Assembly: GCA_021788095.1 (NCBI GenBank)
Contig: JAJYLB010000020.1
Location: 1 to 32,308, forward strand
DNA from: Acidobacteriota bacterium
Lineage (GTDB): Bacteria > Acidobacteriota > Terriglobia > Acidiferrales > UBA7541
DNA: 32,308 bases
Direction of reading: 5' to 3'
How positions within the stretch are numbered: position 1 is the first letter of the stretch; every line of letters begins with the position of its first letter. This document shows positions 31,221 through 32,308 of the stretch, in pieces. The notes beneath the pieces were generated by a model, which saw only the letters and a program-made list of their open reading frames with translations, did no database searches and had not been told where the DNA came from. A program made the translations under genes and the position numbers.

Positions 31221-31600
31221 ATGCCCCACCTCGGGCTCGTACCACTGGCTCTTCGAAGAGACAAGATGCGGCGCCAAGCCTGTGCCGCAACGGCGAAACC
31301 AATCTTGACGGTTCACCATGTTATTTCCCGCGTATCTTCGAGGACGCAACGTACTAAACGACCTCACGACGCTTTGCGCAAACTGTCACCGCATCGTCCA
31401 TTGGTTGTCGACGGGCGACCGATCTGTCGGGGCTCATGCCCACGGTCTCGGGCGATCGCCGGTTCATTCGAAGAGGCTCCTGGCTTTAGCTCGTCGGATT
31501 CGTCATCGCCGACAACGAGTTGTTGGCCCAGACTTGAGGATTAAGGATTTTTTGCCCCTACAGCCGGGATTCGTGCCTGCCCTAGGGCCGACGACAAACC
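31221..31600 (+). pseudogene. frameshifted HNH endonuclease gene
   Basis: From the ATG at 31221 one frame reads MPHLGLVPLALRRDKMRRQA through ILTVHHVI. About nt 31324-31329 (TTTCCC) the protein continues in the next frame as PAYLRGRNVLNDLTTLCANC then HRIVHWLSTGDR. Together these give an HNH core (HH, N, CANCH). One extra base in the T/C run explains the shift; assembly error or true mutation are both possible. The 3' end is uncertain: the second frame stays open into the convergent methyltransferase. A TACAAT box ends 9 bp before the ATG. Confidence 0.6.
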
Positions 31601-31644
31601 GTCCACAACAGACAAAGTACTCGCTGGAGAGTTTCTTCGGAGGA

Positions 31645-32308
31645 CTACTTGTATGCAATGACGGCGCTGGACGGGCCGGCGAGGTGCGTCACCTCGAAGC
31701 GTTGAAAGCCTACCTCAGAGCACCAGCGGCGGAAGTCCGCGCCGGTATAGTCGAACGCATCGCCGAATTCAATCAGCATGTTCAAAGACATGAGCAGACC
31801 GAAGACGTTCTCGCGCCGGGCGTCGTCAATGAGGGCTTCGATGGCGACGAACGCGCCGCCAGGTGGAAGTGAGCTGTAAGCCGAGCGGATGAGATGCATT
31901 TTCTTTTCAAGATTCCAGTCGTGGAGGATCATGCCCATCGTAATGACGTCGGCTTTGGGAAGCGGATCTTTGAAGAAATCGCCGGAGGCGACGCTGATGC
32001 GCTCCTCGAGCCCGGCGGCGGTGATGTGCTTTCGTGCAATCGGTTCCACCACCGGCAGGTCGAATGAGGTGCACCGAAGATGAGGATGCCTTTTGGCAGC
32101 TTCGATGCAAAGGAGGCCCGTGGCTCCGCCCACATCGCACAGCGTCTTGAAGTTCGAAAAGTCGAATTTCGCGGCGAACGCTTCGAAATTGATCCGGGAG
32201 AGGCCGGTCATCGCGCCCATAAACTGTTCGAGCCTGGGGATTTCTTCGTAGAGTTCCTCGAACATTCCTTTCTGTCCATGCTTGATTTCATTCTGCGGCC
32301 GTCCGGTG
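31645..32308 (-). CDS. SAM-dependent O-methyltransferase, 5' part outside the window
   Basis: The frame is open to the window edge (TGRPQNEIKHGQKG precedes the ATG at 32265), so the gene begins beyond 32308 and the N-terminal dimerisation domain is missing from view. The visible part has the SAM site LCDVGGATGLLCIEAAKRHP, SFDLP, GDFFKDPLPKADV and the catalytic-type MILHDW, typical of the acetylserotonin/hydroxyneurosporene O-methyltransferase family. It likely methylates a hydroxyl group of a small aromatic or polyketide-like metabolite; the substrate is unknown. It converges with the HNH remnant. Confidence 0.85.
   Translation of the reverse strand, partial: TGRPQNEIKHGQKGMFEELYEEIPRLEQFMGAMTGLSRINFEAFAAKFDFSNFKTLCDVGGATGLLCIEAAKRHPHLRCTSFDLPVVEPIARKHITAAGLEERISVASGDFFKDPLPKADVITMGMILHDWNLEKKMHLIRSAYSSLPPGGAFVAIEALIDDARRENVFGLLMSLNMLIEFGDAFDYTGADFRRWCSEVGFQRFEVTHLAGPSSAVIAYK

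Overview
The window is GC-rich bacterial DNA, most likely from an Acidobacteriota member or a relative (inferred, not proven). Pointers are the stand-alone MacB/FtsX-type permease with no ATPase beside it, a Gram-negative heptose/Kdo core operon with the rfaE kinase and adenylyltransferase as separate genes, a POTRA-only secreted protein, a DUF4097 lipoprotein, and intergenic space packed with short palindromic repeats of a few recurring types.

Layout. 1-8300 is an accessory cluster on the + strand: an AraC-like HTH protein with an AACC microsatellite in its tail (271-825); a regulatory-looking gap (826-1019); a small secreted peptide (1020-1262); a DUF6065 domain joined to a glycosyltransferase resembling plant hydroxyproline O-arabinosyltransferases (1377-3170); a 9-cysteine secreted peptide ending in a proline run (3366-3635); a membrane-anchored TlpA-like thioredoxin (4010-4639); an orphan ABC-type permease (4654-7161); and a homologue of plant reversibly glycosylated polypeptide / UDP-arabinopyranose mutase (7162-8295). 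8404-8664 is a small conserved-looking ORF with its own promoter. 16116-8829 on the - strand is a tightly overlapped LPS inner-core operon: waaA, lpxK, waaF, gmhB, rfaE1, rfaE2, waaC and an isoprenylcysteine-methyltransferase-like gene. 16317-29645 on the + strand is mostly housekeeping: a secreted hypothetical, pcrA/uvrD, an amino-acid permease, an adenosine-deaminase-family enzyme, purS, glmS, a POTRA protein, larE, a DUF4097 lipoprotein and a secreted esterase. 29646-32308 is decayed: a long gene-poor stretch, an IS21-family relic, a frameshifted HNH nuclease gene and the 3' part of an O-methyltransferase gene that runs off the window.

The most unusual content is the 1.0-8.3 kb cluster. 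In plants, RGP makes UDP-arabinofuranose and HPAT puts arabinose on hydroxyproline of secreted proteins. Here homologues of both flank a Cys-rich, proline-tailed secreted peptide, a thiol-disulfide protein and a permease. That parts list resembles glycocin clusters (precursor, glycosyltransferase, thioredoxin, exporter). I propose a bacterial glycosylated, disulfide-rich peptide system. The family matches rest on motifs; the joint function is inference.

Two genome-scale signals also stand out. One is a set of modular palindromic elements: three copies of a ~125-135 bp element with terminal inverted repeats, hairpins with a constant CTTTAG-type apex and varying stems, and GTAGGGGC-type hairpins that supply stop codons to genes. 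The other is a run of -10-like boxes 5-9 bp upstream of start codons, suggesting leaderless transcripts.
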